Source of the DNA: an uncultured Cycloclasticus sp.
GTDB taxonomy: Bacteria; Pseudomonadota; Gammaproteobacteria; Methylococcales; Cycloclasticaceae
Reading direction: 5' to 3'
Length of the DNA: 64,000 nucleotides
Assembly: GCA_913057515.1 (NCBI GenBank)
Contig: CAJXOJ010000002.1
Span: forward strand, 1 to 64,000
Below are positions 20,110-29,440 of the stretch, piece by piece. The notes below the pieces were generated by a model. The model did no database searches. It was not told the origin of the DNA and was given only the letters and a program-made list of their open reading frames with translations. The position numbers and the translations under genes were made by a program. Within the stretch, counting starts at the first letter, position 1; each line of letters begins with the position of its first letter.

Positions 20110-22353
20110 ATGAGTACAACAGAATTTGAGAACATAGAAACACTTCCACTAAAAGACTTTACCGAGAAAGCCTATTTAGATTATTCCATGTACGTGATTC
20201 TAGATCGTGCATTGCCACATATTGCCGATGGCCTGAAGCCTGTTCAACGACGAATCGTATACGCCATGTCTGAGCTTGGCTTGTCTAATCAAGCGAAATT
20301 TAAAAAGTCGGCGAGAACAGTCGGTGATGTGCTGGGTAAGTTTCATCCTCATGGTGATACAGCGTGTTATGAAGCGATGGTTCATATGGCTCAGCCTTTT
20401 GCTTACAGGTATCCGCTTGTTGATGGGCAAGGTAATTGGGGCTCTCCTGATGACCCGAAGTCCTTTGCTGCAATGCGTTACACGGAGTCTCGCCTAGCAC
20501 CTTATGCAGAAAGCTTACTGAGTGAGTTAGGTCAAGGTACGGTTGATTGGACACCCAATTTTGATGGTACATTGGATGAACCGGTGCTGTTACCAGCACG
20601 CTTGCCAAACCTTCTGTTAAATGGAGTGACGGGCATCGCGGTTGGCATGTCGACTGATATTCCTCCACATAATTTAAATGAAGTGGCCAGTGCCTGTATT
20701 CGTTTGTTAGAAGAACCGAAAGCTGATTTAGCGATGCTAATGGAACATATTAAAGGGCCGGATTTTCCTACAGAAGCGGAAATTATTACTTCTCCTGAAG
20801 ATATTTTTGCGATGTATGAAAAAGGCTTGGGGAGTATGCGCGCACGAGCTCGGTATGAAGTAGAGCAAGGCCAGGTTATTGTGACAGCCTTGCCATATCA
20901 AGTATCGGGCGCGAAAGTGTTGGAACAAATTGCAGCGCAAATGCAGGCAAAGAAACTTCCATTGGTTGAGGATTTACGTGACGAGTCAGATCATGAGAAC
21001 CCAACACGTCTGGTTATTTCGCCAAGGTCGAATAGGGTCGATACTGAGCAATTGATGCTCCATCTGTTTGCAACCACTGATTTAGAGCGGACCTATCGAG
21101 TTAACTTTAATGTAATTGGCTTATCGGGTAAACCACAGGTTAAAAACTTAAAAAACCTACTGACAGAGTGGCTAACATTTCGTACGGAAACGGTTACAAA
21201 ACGTTTAAATTACCGTTTAGACAAGGTAAATGACCGCCTACATATTTTAGATGGGATGTTAATTGCTTATCTTAACCTTGATGAGGTGATTGCTATTATT
21301 CGCGAGGAGGATAAACCAAAACAAGCGTTAATGGAGCGATTTTCAATAACGGACGTGCAGGCAAATGCAATTCTTGAAATTAGGCTACGCCAATTAGCAA
21401 AACTAGAAGAGTTTAAGATTCGTTCAGAGCAAGATGAATTGGCTTTAGAGAAAGCCGAACTTGAGAAAATCCTTAATTCCAAACAACGATTACGGACATT
21501 GGTTAAAAAAGAAATTTTGGCGGATGCGAAATTATACGGCGATGCGAGGCGCTCACCGATTGTTAATCGTGATGTAGCAAAGGCACTTGATGAGCGGGCG
21601 CTGATCCCAAATGAACCCATGACAATTGTCATTTCGCAAAAAGGCTGGGTGCGCGCTGCTAAAGGACATGATATTGATCCAAAAAGCTTAACCTTTAGAT
21701 CGGGCGATGAGTATTTGTCTTCGGCCAAAGGTCGTAGTAATAGCTTAGTATATTTCTTAGATTCTACAGGACGAGTTTATAACCAAGCTGTTCATAGTTT
21801 ACCGTCAGCAAGAGGGCAAGGAGAACCACTGACCGGGCAATTAAAACCACCGGCTGGTTCAATGTTTACAGATGTCATTGCCGGTAATGATGAACGAGTT
21901 ATGTTGGCCTCTAGCGCAGGTTATGGGTTCGTTACTAAACTCAGTGAGCTTTATACTAAAAACAAAGCTGGGAAAGCGTTATTAACTCTACCCCAAGGAG
22001 CAAAGATTCTATCTCCGGTGTTATTTGAAGGGGAAGAAGGGTTGGTTGCAGCGGTTAGTAAGCAAGGGCGGCTGTTGATTTTTTCTGTGAGTGAAGCGCC
22101 AGAGTTATCTAGAGGAAAGGGTAATAAATTGCTGCAAATACCAACTAAAGATTTAAACTCCGGGGATGATGAAGTACTTGGTTTTTGTGTCGTGAATTTA
22201 GATCAAATGATACGCATTCATGCTGGGAAACGTTATATAAACCTTAAGCTCTCAGACTTGGATGCCTATAAGGGTAAAAGAGGCCAGCGCGGTACTAAGC
22301 TTCCACGAGGTTATCAAAACCCAGATGGTATTGAGCTGTTGATCAAAGAATAA
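20110..22353 (+). CDS. parC: DNA topoisomerase IV subunit A
   Basis: [76 protein letters not shown] is open from GTG 20098; the first ATG at 20110 ([12 protein letters not shown]) is preferred. Confidence 0.96.
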   Translation: MSTTEFENIETLPLKDFTEKAYLDYSMYVILDRALPHIADGLKPVQRRIVYAMSELGLSNQAKFKKSARTVGDVLGKFHPHGDTACYEAMVHMAQPFAYRYPLVDGQGNWGSPDDPKSFAAMRYTESRLAPYAESLLSELGQGTVDWTPNFDGTLDEPVLLPARLPNLLLNGVTGIAVGMSTDIPPHNLNEVASACIRLLEEPKADLAMLMEHIKGPDFPTEAEIITSPEDIFAMYEKGLGSMRARARYEVEQGQVIVTALPYQVSGAKVLEQIAAQMQAKKLPLVEDLRDESDHENPTRLVISPRSNRVDTEQLMLHLFATTDLERTYRVNFNVIGLSGKPQVKNLKNLLTEWLTFRTETVTKRLNYRLDKVNDRLHILDGMLIAYLNLDEVIAIIREEDKPKQALMERFSITDVQANAILEIRLRQLAKLEEFKIRSEQDELALEKAELEKILNSKQRLRTLVKKEILADAKLYGDARRSPIVNRDVAKALDERALIPNEPMTIVISQKGWVRAAKGHDIDPKSLTFRSGDEYLSSAKGRSNSLVYFLDSTGRVYNQAVHSLPSARGQGEPLTGQLKPPAGSMFTDVIAGNDERVMLASSAGYGFVTKLSELYTKNKAGKALLTLPQGAKILSPVLFEGEEGLVAAVSKQGRLLIFSVSEAPELSRGKGNKLLQIPTKDLNSGDDEVLGFCVVNLDQMIRIHAGKRYINLKLSDLDAYKGKRGQRGTKLPRGYQNPDGIELLIKE

Positions 22354-22370
22354 AATAATTTATTGGGTAT

Positions 22371-22405
22371 AAAAAAGCCAAGCTGTTTAACGGCTTGGCT
22401 TTTTT
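22371..22405. terminator. Bidirectional Rho-independent terminator between convergent parC and fumarase genes
   Basis: AAAAAAGCCAAGC ... GCTTGGCTTTTTT inverted repeat between convergent genes. Confidence 0.88.
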
Positions 22406-22423
22406 ATAAGCTGTTATAACGGT

Positions 22424-23947
22424 TTACTCGCTAACTACAGGAATACCCGCTATTTTAGATTGCCACAAAGCCGGGCCTGTTTTATGTACAGACTCACCGT
22501 TTGAATCAACAGCAACGGTTACTGGCATATCTTCTACATAAAATTCTCTGATCGCTTCCATTCCTAAGTCTTCAAAAGCAATAATTTTAGAGCTTTTAAT
22601 CGCTTTGGATACGAGGTAAGCAGCGCCGCCAACAGCCATTAAGTAAGTCGCTTTGTGTTTTTTAATGGCTTTAATGCCGTCTGGACCGCGTTCAGCTTTA
22701 CCAATCATGCCTAACAGCCCCGTTTTATCTAGCATCATCTCGGTGAATTTATCCATTCGAGTCGCTGTTGTAGGGCCAGCGGGGCCAACCACTTCACCTG
22801 CAATAGGGTCGACCGGACCAACGTAGTATATAAAGCGATTTTTAAAGTCAACTCCGTCAGGCAAGGCCTCTCCTCGTGCAAACATATCGGCAATTCGTTT
22901 ATGTGCAGCATCGCGACCTGTAAGCATGTGGCCACTAAGTAGGAGGCGATCGCCTGGCTTCCAGGACTGAGCTTGTTCTTCTGTCACAGTATCTAAATTG
23001 ACATGTTTTGTTTGAGCATCGGGTGCCCAAGCAATATCTGGCCAGTCTTCAAGTTTTGGTGGCTCAATATATGATGGGCCAGAACCATCTAGAACAAAAT
23101 GCGCGTGACGGGTAGCAGCACAATTGGGAATCATTGCAACTGGTAAAGAAGCTGCGTGAGTTGGCATGTGGTTGATTTTTACATCTAACACGGTTGTTAA
23201 ACCACCAAGACCTTGAGCGCCTATGCCCAAGGCATTTACTTTTTCGTACAATTCTAAGCGAAGTTCTTCCGCACGATTGCTCGGACCTCGGTCTTTAAGT
23301 TCTTGAATGTCAATATGCTCCATTAACGATTCTTTGGCCAGTTTCATCGCCATTTCGGCAGTGCCGCCAACGCCAATGCCTAAAATACCTGGTGGGCACC
23401 AGCCAGCCCCCATGCTAGGGACTGTTTTTAATACCCAGTCTACGAGGCTATCGCTTGGGTTAAGCATGGCAAATTTAGACTTGTTCTCAGAGCCACCGCC
23501 TTTAGCGGCAACATGAATGCTAACGGTGTTACCTGGTACCATCTTCATGTGAACAACAGCAGGCGTGTTGTCCCCTGTGTTTTTTCTCGCACCTAATGGA
23601 TCGGTAACAATAGATGCCCTTAATACATTGTCGGGGTGTTGGTAGGCCTGTCTTACGCCTTCATTACACATTTCTTCAACACTCATAGTGCTGTCCCATT
23701 GAACATCCATGCCGATTTCTAAAAATAGGTTGGCGATGCCTGTATCCTGACAAATAGGGCGGTGATCCATCGCGCACATGCGTGAGTTGAGAAGAATTTG
23801 CGCCATGGCGTCTTTTGCAGCCGGAGACTCTTCTAACTCGTATGCTTGTCCTAACGCTTGAATATAGTCTTTGGGGTGATAATATGAAATAAATTGAAAG
23901 GCAGCAGCGACGCTTTCAATCAGGTCATTTTGTTTGATAATGGTCAT
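22424..23947 (-). CDS. Fumarate hydratase, class I (4Fe-4S)
   Basis: 507 aa; DHRPICQDTGIANLFLEIG, GAGWCPPGILGIGVGGTAE, GLGGLTTVLDVKI, GPTTATRMDKFTEMML. Confidence 0.94.
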   Translation of the reverse strand: MTIIKQNDLIESVAAAFQFISYYHPKDYIQALGQAYELEESPAAKDAMAQILLNSRMCAMDHRPICQDTGIANLFLEIGMDVQWDSTMSVEEMCNEGVRQAYQHPDNVLRASIVTDPLGARKNTGDNTPAVVHMKMVPGNTVSIHVAAKGGGSENKSKFAMLNPSDSLVDWVLKTVPSMGAGWCPPGILGIGVGGTAEMAMKLAKESLMEHIDIQELKDRGPSNRAEELRLELYEKVNALGIGAQGLGGLTTVLDVKINHMPTHAASLPVAMIPNCAATRHAHFVLDGSGPSYIEPPKLEDWPDIAWAPDAQTKHVNLDTVTEEQAQSWKPGDRLLLSGHMLTGRDAAHKRIADMFARGEALPDGVDFKNRFIYYVGPVDPIAGEVVGPAGPTTATRMDKFTEMMLDKTGLLGMIGKAERGPDGIKAIKKHKATYLMAVGGAAYLVSKAIKSSKIIAFEDLGMEAIREFYVEDMPVTVAVDSNGESVHKTGPALWQSKIAGIPVVSE

Positions 23948-23973
23948 TAAAAACTCGTATTTTTTATAAAATT

Positions 23974-26900
23974 TTATTGTAACAAAGAGATTGGGTATAC
24001 GTTATCAATTACCCTATTGAATAGAATTTTTTCAAACTCTTCGGTGGGCATAGGTTTGCCGAAATAATACCCTTGGGCGTAGTCACAGTTTAGGTCTTTA
24101 AGTTGGGCACTTTGTTCTTTTGTTTCAACGCCTTCAGCAATAACCTCTATTCCCAAACTATGCGCTAAAGCGATAATAGTGCGTACGATGTCAGCGTCTA
24201 CGTTATCATTTAGACTATTACTTATAAATGATCGGTCTATTTTTAATAGGTTGATGGGTAAGCGTTTTAAATAACTTAGAGAGGAGTAGCCAGTACCAAA
24301 ATCATCGATGGCAAGCTTGATTCCCAAGTTTTTGAGTGTGTCTAGTTTGTTAATGATTAGTTGTTCGTTATTCATAACAGAACTTTCTGTAATTTCTAAT
24401 TCAAGTAAATGATGTGGAAGTTGAGTTGCTTCTAAAATTGAAGAAATTTTATGGATAATATCATCATCCTCTAATTGAAGGGGTGATAAGTTTACAGCGA
24501 CTCTTATTGGTTTAGCGCCTTGATCAATCCATTTTTTTAAAGCGGAGCAGGCCGTTTCTAATACCCATTCGCCAATCATATGAATTTGCCCTGTCTCTTC
24601 GGCTAAACCGATAAAATCATTGGGAGGTATAAGCCCTTTTTCGGGATGTTGCCAGCGTATCAGGGCCTCCATACCGATTAATTCGCCAGTCGAGAAATCA
24701 AACTGTGGTTGATAAAAGACTTTTAACTCATCACGCAAAATAACATTGCGTAGCTCATTTTCAATTATTAAGCGTTGGTTAATACTCTCAGCCATTGAGT
24801 CATCAAAGAATACATAGGGAGCTTTAGTCTGCTTAGATAAATACATGGCAATATCTGCATTCTTTATTAGGTTACTAATATTGTCACCACTGGAGGGGAA
24901 GACACTGATTCCAATACTGGCATTGACATGCATTTCTTTTTCTAAGAACACAAAGGGTCTTGATAGGTTCTGTTGTATCTTACTTGCTAGGCTCTCAATG
25001 ATTTGATGTGACTTAACATCTGTTAAAGCAATCACAAACTCATCCCCGCCAAAGCGCGAAATAATATCTATTTCTCTAATACTTCTTGAAAGGCGCTCGG
25101 CAACAATTTTAAGTAATAAATCTCCTGCTTCATGGCCATAAGAGTCATTAACGAGCTTAAAACGATCTAAATCAAGGAAAATGATAGCCATAAGCTTGTG
25201 CTCTTGCTTATGTTTGATAATGAGCTCAGAGGTCTTTGTTGTAAATAAGGATCTATTCATTAAACCGGTTAAATGATCCTTGTGTGCTAAGTTGAATATT
25301 TGTTTTTCGGTTTGCTTAGTCGCTAGTAGTCGATTAACCCGATTAACAAACAGTGGTAAATTTAAGGGTTTTGAAAAGTAATCTAATGCACCAGCTTTGA
25401 ATGCATTGTTGATGGCAGTTTCACTATCAAAGTGAGATGTGATGATGAAGGGGGTATTATTTTCGGACAACTCTTGGCTAAGTTTTCTAAACTCATGATC
25501 ATCATCGGCTAACGTACCCTCTAAAATAACGATATCAGGTTTGTTACGTTTACAATATAGCCTTCCTTGATGGTTATTAATAACTTCGTCTACATTATGC
25601 CCTTTATCTTCTAAAGAATTCTTAACTAAAAAACGATTACTTTTATCAGCATCAATTAATAAAATTTTTGCAGGCTGATGATCATGAACTAATTCAGGTT
25701 TGTTAGCATCTATAGCCTTCACAATGGAAGAAACTTCTCGTATGGCTAACTCAGCTTCGAATAAAATAACTTTATGTTGGAGATTTAGAAACTTTACTTC
25801 ATCATCACTGGAGTTTTCCAATTTTTCACAAGCCTGAGAAAGGCGTAGAGCCGCAATGTTGAAAGCGTCTTTTTCTATTGAGCCTGCAATGAGTTTAATA
25901 TTGGGTCTATCGAGTTGCGAGACAGCACTTTTTAATTGAAACAAGGAGTTTGGGATTTCCTCTAAGAACGACTCTAGTACGGCGTTAAATTTATGACCAA
26001 GACTTTCTTGGTGTTTTAAATAAGACGCTTCATCTAAGACTGTTTTGATTAAGGTGTTTTTTTCAGGGTAGTCCTTTAAGGCATCTTGAGATATCCATTG
26101 TCGCAAAGTGGTTTTTAATGACGTCAATGTCAAAGGCTTTGCCATAAAGTCATCCATTCCTGCTGCTATACATTGTTCACGATCAGCTACTTGTTTATTC
26201 GCCGTTAGTGCGATGATAGGAGTATGAACATTGTGGTTTTCAAGTTCACGAATTTGAAAAGTTGTTTCATAACCATCCATTTCAGGCATTTGACAATCCA
26301 TCAAAATAAGGTCGAATGGTTGGGCGGAAAAAATTTCTAACGCTTCAAGACCATCATTAGCAAGCGTAACGGTACATTTGAATCGCTCTAACATGGCTTT
26401 TGCAACCAGCTGATTAGCGTTGTTATCTTCGACAACTAGAATGTTTTTAAATGGGTATTCGGGCAGCTGTTCTTTTGCCTCGTCTTGCTCAATCAGAGCG
26501 GGTGTTTTTGGTGCTGTTGATGTGTTGAAGTTGAAAATCAAATCTGATTGCTTTACAGGCTTGGTAATATGCCCAAAAACATTTAATCTTTTTATTGAGT
26601 GTAGGTAACTTGAGTTATTTGCAACCAACAGGATTATTTTTGTCTCGCTTAATGCATTATCTGCATTAATCATACGTACTAATGCGGTTTGGCTAAGGTT
26701 TGAGTGAAGTTTATCGATTAAAATGAAGTCGTAAGGTTTTTTTAGCGCTTTATATTGGCGTAACTTCTTTATAGCAGCTAGGCCATCATTGAGGAAGTCT
26801 ACAAAATAACTTAAGGATTCAAATTGTTGAGCGATAAAACGGTTAGAAAAATCATCATCACCTACATATAAAATATTAAGTAGGTTTGGTGCCGCTTTAT

Positions 26901-28422
26901 GTATTTTCGGGTTTAGTTCTGTGGCTTTTTTATCAATAATGAAATTTGCGGTAAACCAAAACGTACTGCCTTTTTCAACTTGACTATTGACACCCATTTC
27001 ACCACCAAAAATAGTAACCAGCTGTCGACTGATCGCCAAGCCAAGCCCTGTGCCTCCAAATTCCCTAGTGGTTGTGCTATCGGCTTGTGAGAAAGCATCG
27101 AATATTTTATTTTGAACTTCTTGAGGAATACCAATACCGGTATCTTTTACTTCAAAAAGCAAGGTGAGGCTATTTTCATGCTGTGAAGATATTGATGTAG
27201 TAATGCTCACTTCGCCAGCATGGGTGAACTTTATAGCATTACCCAGTAAGTTTTGTAAAATTTGTTGAAGTCTTAACTCATCTGCAATTAAGTGAGTAGG
27301 AACATTATTGTCTAGGAAATAAGCGATAGAAATATTTTTTCGCTGAGTTTGTGAGCTTAATAGGGTAATGGCATTCTCTAGGGTGTTACGTAAGTTAAAG
27401 GCGGTGTTGTTTAACGTAACATCATGCTGATGGTATTTAGAGAAGTCTAAAACATCATCGATTAAGCTGAGTAATGAGCTGGCGCTAGTAGAGGCGACCT
27501 TTAAATACTCTTGCTGTTGGCTGGTAAGCTTCATATCAGATAGGAGCTCTAACATACCTGAAATGCCATTTAAGGGAGTTCGCAACTCGTGACTAACATT
27601 AGCGGCAAATTCACTTTTAACTTTAGCGGCTTCAATAGCAAGATCGCGGGTTGTGAGGAGTTCTTTTTCTCTATTTTCAAGAATGTGCATCATGTCTGTA
27701 AATGCGCGTTCCATTCTTATAATGTCTTGTGTACTACCAATACTTTTTCGATCTGCTTTATTACCTTTTGCAGCATTAAGCATGTTCTCGGCAAGGTTGT
27801 CGATTGGTTTTGTAATACGTTTTGTAACCAGCAAAAGAGCCCATAATAAAAGCAAAGCTAAACTACCTATCACGATTAAATTATATTTATAAAAATCACT
27901 TTTAAGTGCAGCTAGTACATCTTTACTGACGACTAGGCGAACGTATCCTAATAACTTAGGTTCAAAATCAGTGTCGGAGTAAAGAAATGCTTCCTCATCC
28001 TGGGTACTAAAAACGGGCGTAGTGTATGTCCACTCGGACTCACTCTCATATTCTAATAAGGTCAATTCTATGGGGAGGGTGGTTGCGTGCTTTTCTAATA
28101 AGTCGCTACTTTGGTAAATCAACTGCATTTTATCATTATAAATACCAGCTGCTTTAACATCTGGAAAGGAAAGAATAGATTCCACGACTAATTTCGCTTC
28201 ATCTTGGCTGAGGTATAGCAGTGCAATCCGGCTGCTATTTGCAAATGACTCTACTAATTGGAGGCCAGTTTTCTTGAGGCTATCGTGAACACTGGTCGAA
28301 GATAAGTTTGAAGTGACGAGTGTTGCAGTGGTTATTAACAGCGTAATACCAATAAAATAAGTGGTAGTAAGTAGGTTTTTAAAACTACGATGAGTTAAAA
28401 AGTGGTACAGCTTTTTAATCAT
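23974..28422 (-). CDS. Giant hybrid sensor: TM/periplasmic region-HAMP-HisKA-HATPase-REC-like x2-Hpt-like-REC-like-GGDEF-EAL
   Basis: 1482 aa; FAANVSHELRTPLNGISGM (HisKA), GLGLAISRQLVTIFGG (HATPase), ILVVEDNNANQ...LILMDCQMPEMDGYE (REC), REIDIISRFGGDEF, GMEALIRWQHPEKG, AIDDFGTGYSSLSYLKRLPINLLKID. Confidence 0.93.
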   Translation of the reverse strand: MIKKLYHFLTHRSFKNLLTTTYFIGITLLITTATLVTSNLSSTSVHDSLKKTGLQLVESFANSSRIALLYLSQDEAKLVVESILSFPDVKAAGIYNDKMQLIYQSSDLLEKHATTLPIELTLLEYESESEWTYTTPVFSTQDEEAFLYSDTDFEPKLLGYVRLVVSKDVLAALKSDFYKYNLIVIGSLALLLLWALLLVTKRITKPIDNLAENMLNAAKGNKADRKSIGSTQDIIRMERAFTDMMHILENREKELLTTRDLAIEAAKVKSEFAANVSHELRTPLNGISGMLELLSDMKLTSQQQEYLKVASTSASSLLSLIDDVLDFSKYHQHDVTLNNTAFNLRNTLENAITLLSSQTQRKNISIAYFLDNNVPTHLIADELRLQQILQNLLGNAIKFTHAGEVSITTSISSQHENSLTLLFEVKDTGIGIPQEVQNKIFDAFSQADSTTTREFGGTGLGLAISRQLVTIFGGEMGVNSQVEKGSTFWFTANFIIDKKATELNPKIHKAAPNLLNILYVGDDDFSNRFIAQQFESLSYFVDFLNDGLAAIKKLRQYKALKKPYDFILIDKLHSNLSQTALVRMINADNALSETKIILLVANNSSYLHSIKRLNVFGHITKPVKQSDLIFNFNTSTAPKTPALIEQDEAKEQLPEYPFKNILVVEDNNANQLVAKAMLERFKCTVTLANDGLEALEIFSAQPFDLILMDCQMPEMDGYETTFQIRELENHNVHTPIIALTANKQVADREQCIAAGMDDFMAKPLTLTSLKTTLRQWISQDALKDYPEKNTLIKTVLDEASYLKHQESLGHKFNAVLESFLEEIPNSLFQLKSAVSQLDRPNIKLIAGSIEKDAFNIAALRLSQACEKLENSSDDEVKFLNLQHKVILFEAELAIREVSSIVKAIDANKPELVHDHQPAKILLIDADKSNRFLVKNSLEDKGHNVDEVINNHQGRLYCKRNKPDIVILEGTLADDDHEFRKLSQELSENNTPFIITSHFDSETAINNAFKAGALDYFSKPLNLPLFVNRVNRLLATKQTEKQIFNLAHKDHLTGLMNRSLFTTKTSELIIKHKQEHKLMAIIFLDLDRFKLVNDSYGHEAGDLLLKIVAERLSRSIREIDIISRFGGDEFVIALTDVKSHQIIESLASKIQQNLSRPFVFLEKEMHVNASIGISVFPSSGDNISNLIKNADIAMYLSKQTKAPYVFFDDSMAESINQRLIIENELRNVILRDELKVFYQPQFDFSTGELIGMEALIRWQHPEKGLIPPNDFIGLAEETGQIHMIGEWVLETACSALKKWIDQGAKPIRVAVNLSPLQLEDDDIIHKISSILEATQLPHHLLELEITESSVMNNEQLIINKLDTLKNLGIKLAIDDFGTGYSSLSYLKRLPINLLKIDRSFISNSLNDNVDADIVRTIIALAHSLGIEVIAEGVETKEQSAQLKDLNCDYAQGYYFGKPMPTEEFEKILFNRVIDNVYPISLLQ

Positions 28423-29380
28423 TTGCTACACCTTTGGGATATGTCAAAGCAAAGTTAGTTTTTTTGGTTAAATGAATGGTGTTTGACAAATGCTTGGCAG
28501 TCCTAAGGTTAGCAACGACCAGCGTTGATTGCATGGGTGTAATGTTTGCTTTTCCACCATTCAATAGGCGAATGACTGTGAGGGCTAAGTCTTTCCCAAT
28601 TTGTTGATTATCTGGAAGTATTGATAAAAGGGCGCCTCGACGAACATGCGACGGATTACTAGATATTACAACTTGTTTATATTTCCAAGCATCAGATAAA
28701 ACCCGAGGTAGTAAGCTTTTATTGTCTAATGTTGGATCGTGATGTAGAAGCCATAAAGCATCCTCGGTAGGGTTACTATTACGGACAATTTCTTTATATT
28801 TTAAGGCCGCTTGTTGTAAGTTAGATACTTTATGAGGGATGATCGTAAGACCATTTTTAGCAGTGCTTTCAATCGCTCTTTGTACTAACCAGCCATTAGC
28901 CGTTGGGTCAAATACAACATGAATTTCCTTAATGCTTGGTTGGATTTTTTTTAATTCTGCAAAAAGCAGAGCAGGGTCTGGGTTCATCGAGACACCACTA
29001 TGGCCTTTTTTTATGTCCTGACCTGACAGAAATAATGCACCATGAACCGTTTTAAATGATGTGGCGATTTTCTCTTGAAGGGGAATGTTTTCCCTGCCAA
29101 GTAGGATGACAGCGTCGGGGTTAGTTTTTTGTAAAGAGAGCAGGAGTTCCTCTTCATCTAATGATTTATCAAAGGTTAGTGCTTGAATATTAAGTTGAGG
29201 TTGCTCTTTAATGCCGTTGATAATGGCATCGAAAAATGTGCTGTAGGGCTTTCTTGCCTCAGGGTATAAAACAGTGATATTGAATGTGGCATTAGCCCGT
29301 AGATCATCATCCGCGATAGTACTGGTACAAAAAAGCAGCACTAGCATTAGAGCGCCATAAAATTTTTTAAAGTATGCCAT
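28415..29380 (-). CDS. ABC-transporter substrate-binding-like protein (PF04392 type), overlapping the sensor gene
   Basis: 321 aa with signal peptide (MAYFKKFYGALMLVLLFCTSTIADD); LYPEARKPYSTFFDAIINGI, DAVILLGRENIP, KEIHVVFDPTANGWLVQRA, SNPSHVRRGALLSILPDNQQIGKDLA. ATGATTAA stop/start overlap with the downstream kinase gene. Confidence 0.8.
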   Translation of the reverse strand: MAYFKKFYGALMLVLLFCTSTIADDDLRANATFNITVLYPEARKPYSTFFDAIINGIKEQPQLNIQALTFDKSLDEEELLLSLQKTNPDAVILLGRENIPLQEKIATSFKTVHGALFLSGQDIKKGHSGVSMNPDPALLFAELKKIQPSIKEIHVVFDPTANGWLVQRAIESTAKNGLTIIPHKVSNLQQAALKYKEIVRNSNPTEDALWLLHHDPTLDNKSLLPRVLSDAWKYKQVVISSNPSHVRRGALLSILPDNQQIGKDLALTVIRLLNGGKANITPMQSTLVVANLRTAKHLSNTIHLTKKTNFALTYPKGVAND

Positions 29381-29440
29381 TGCGTTTCAATCGTCCCTGA
29401 TTATGTTGTATAAGGCTTTGTAAATACAGTTAACACAAAC

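Noticed and set aside
20200-20668. Antisense ORFs (76 and 122 aa) opposite parC
   Set aside because: They lie fully within the parC coding region on the opposite strand, with no recognisable domain; typical shadow ORFs.
21267-21728. 153-aa antisense ORF opposite parC
   Set aside because: Ser-rich shadow reading frame of a highly conserved gene; no independent start signals seen.
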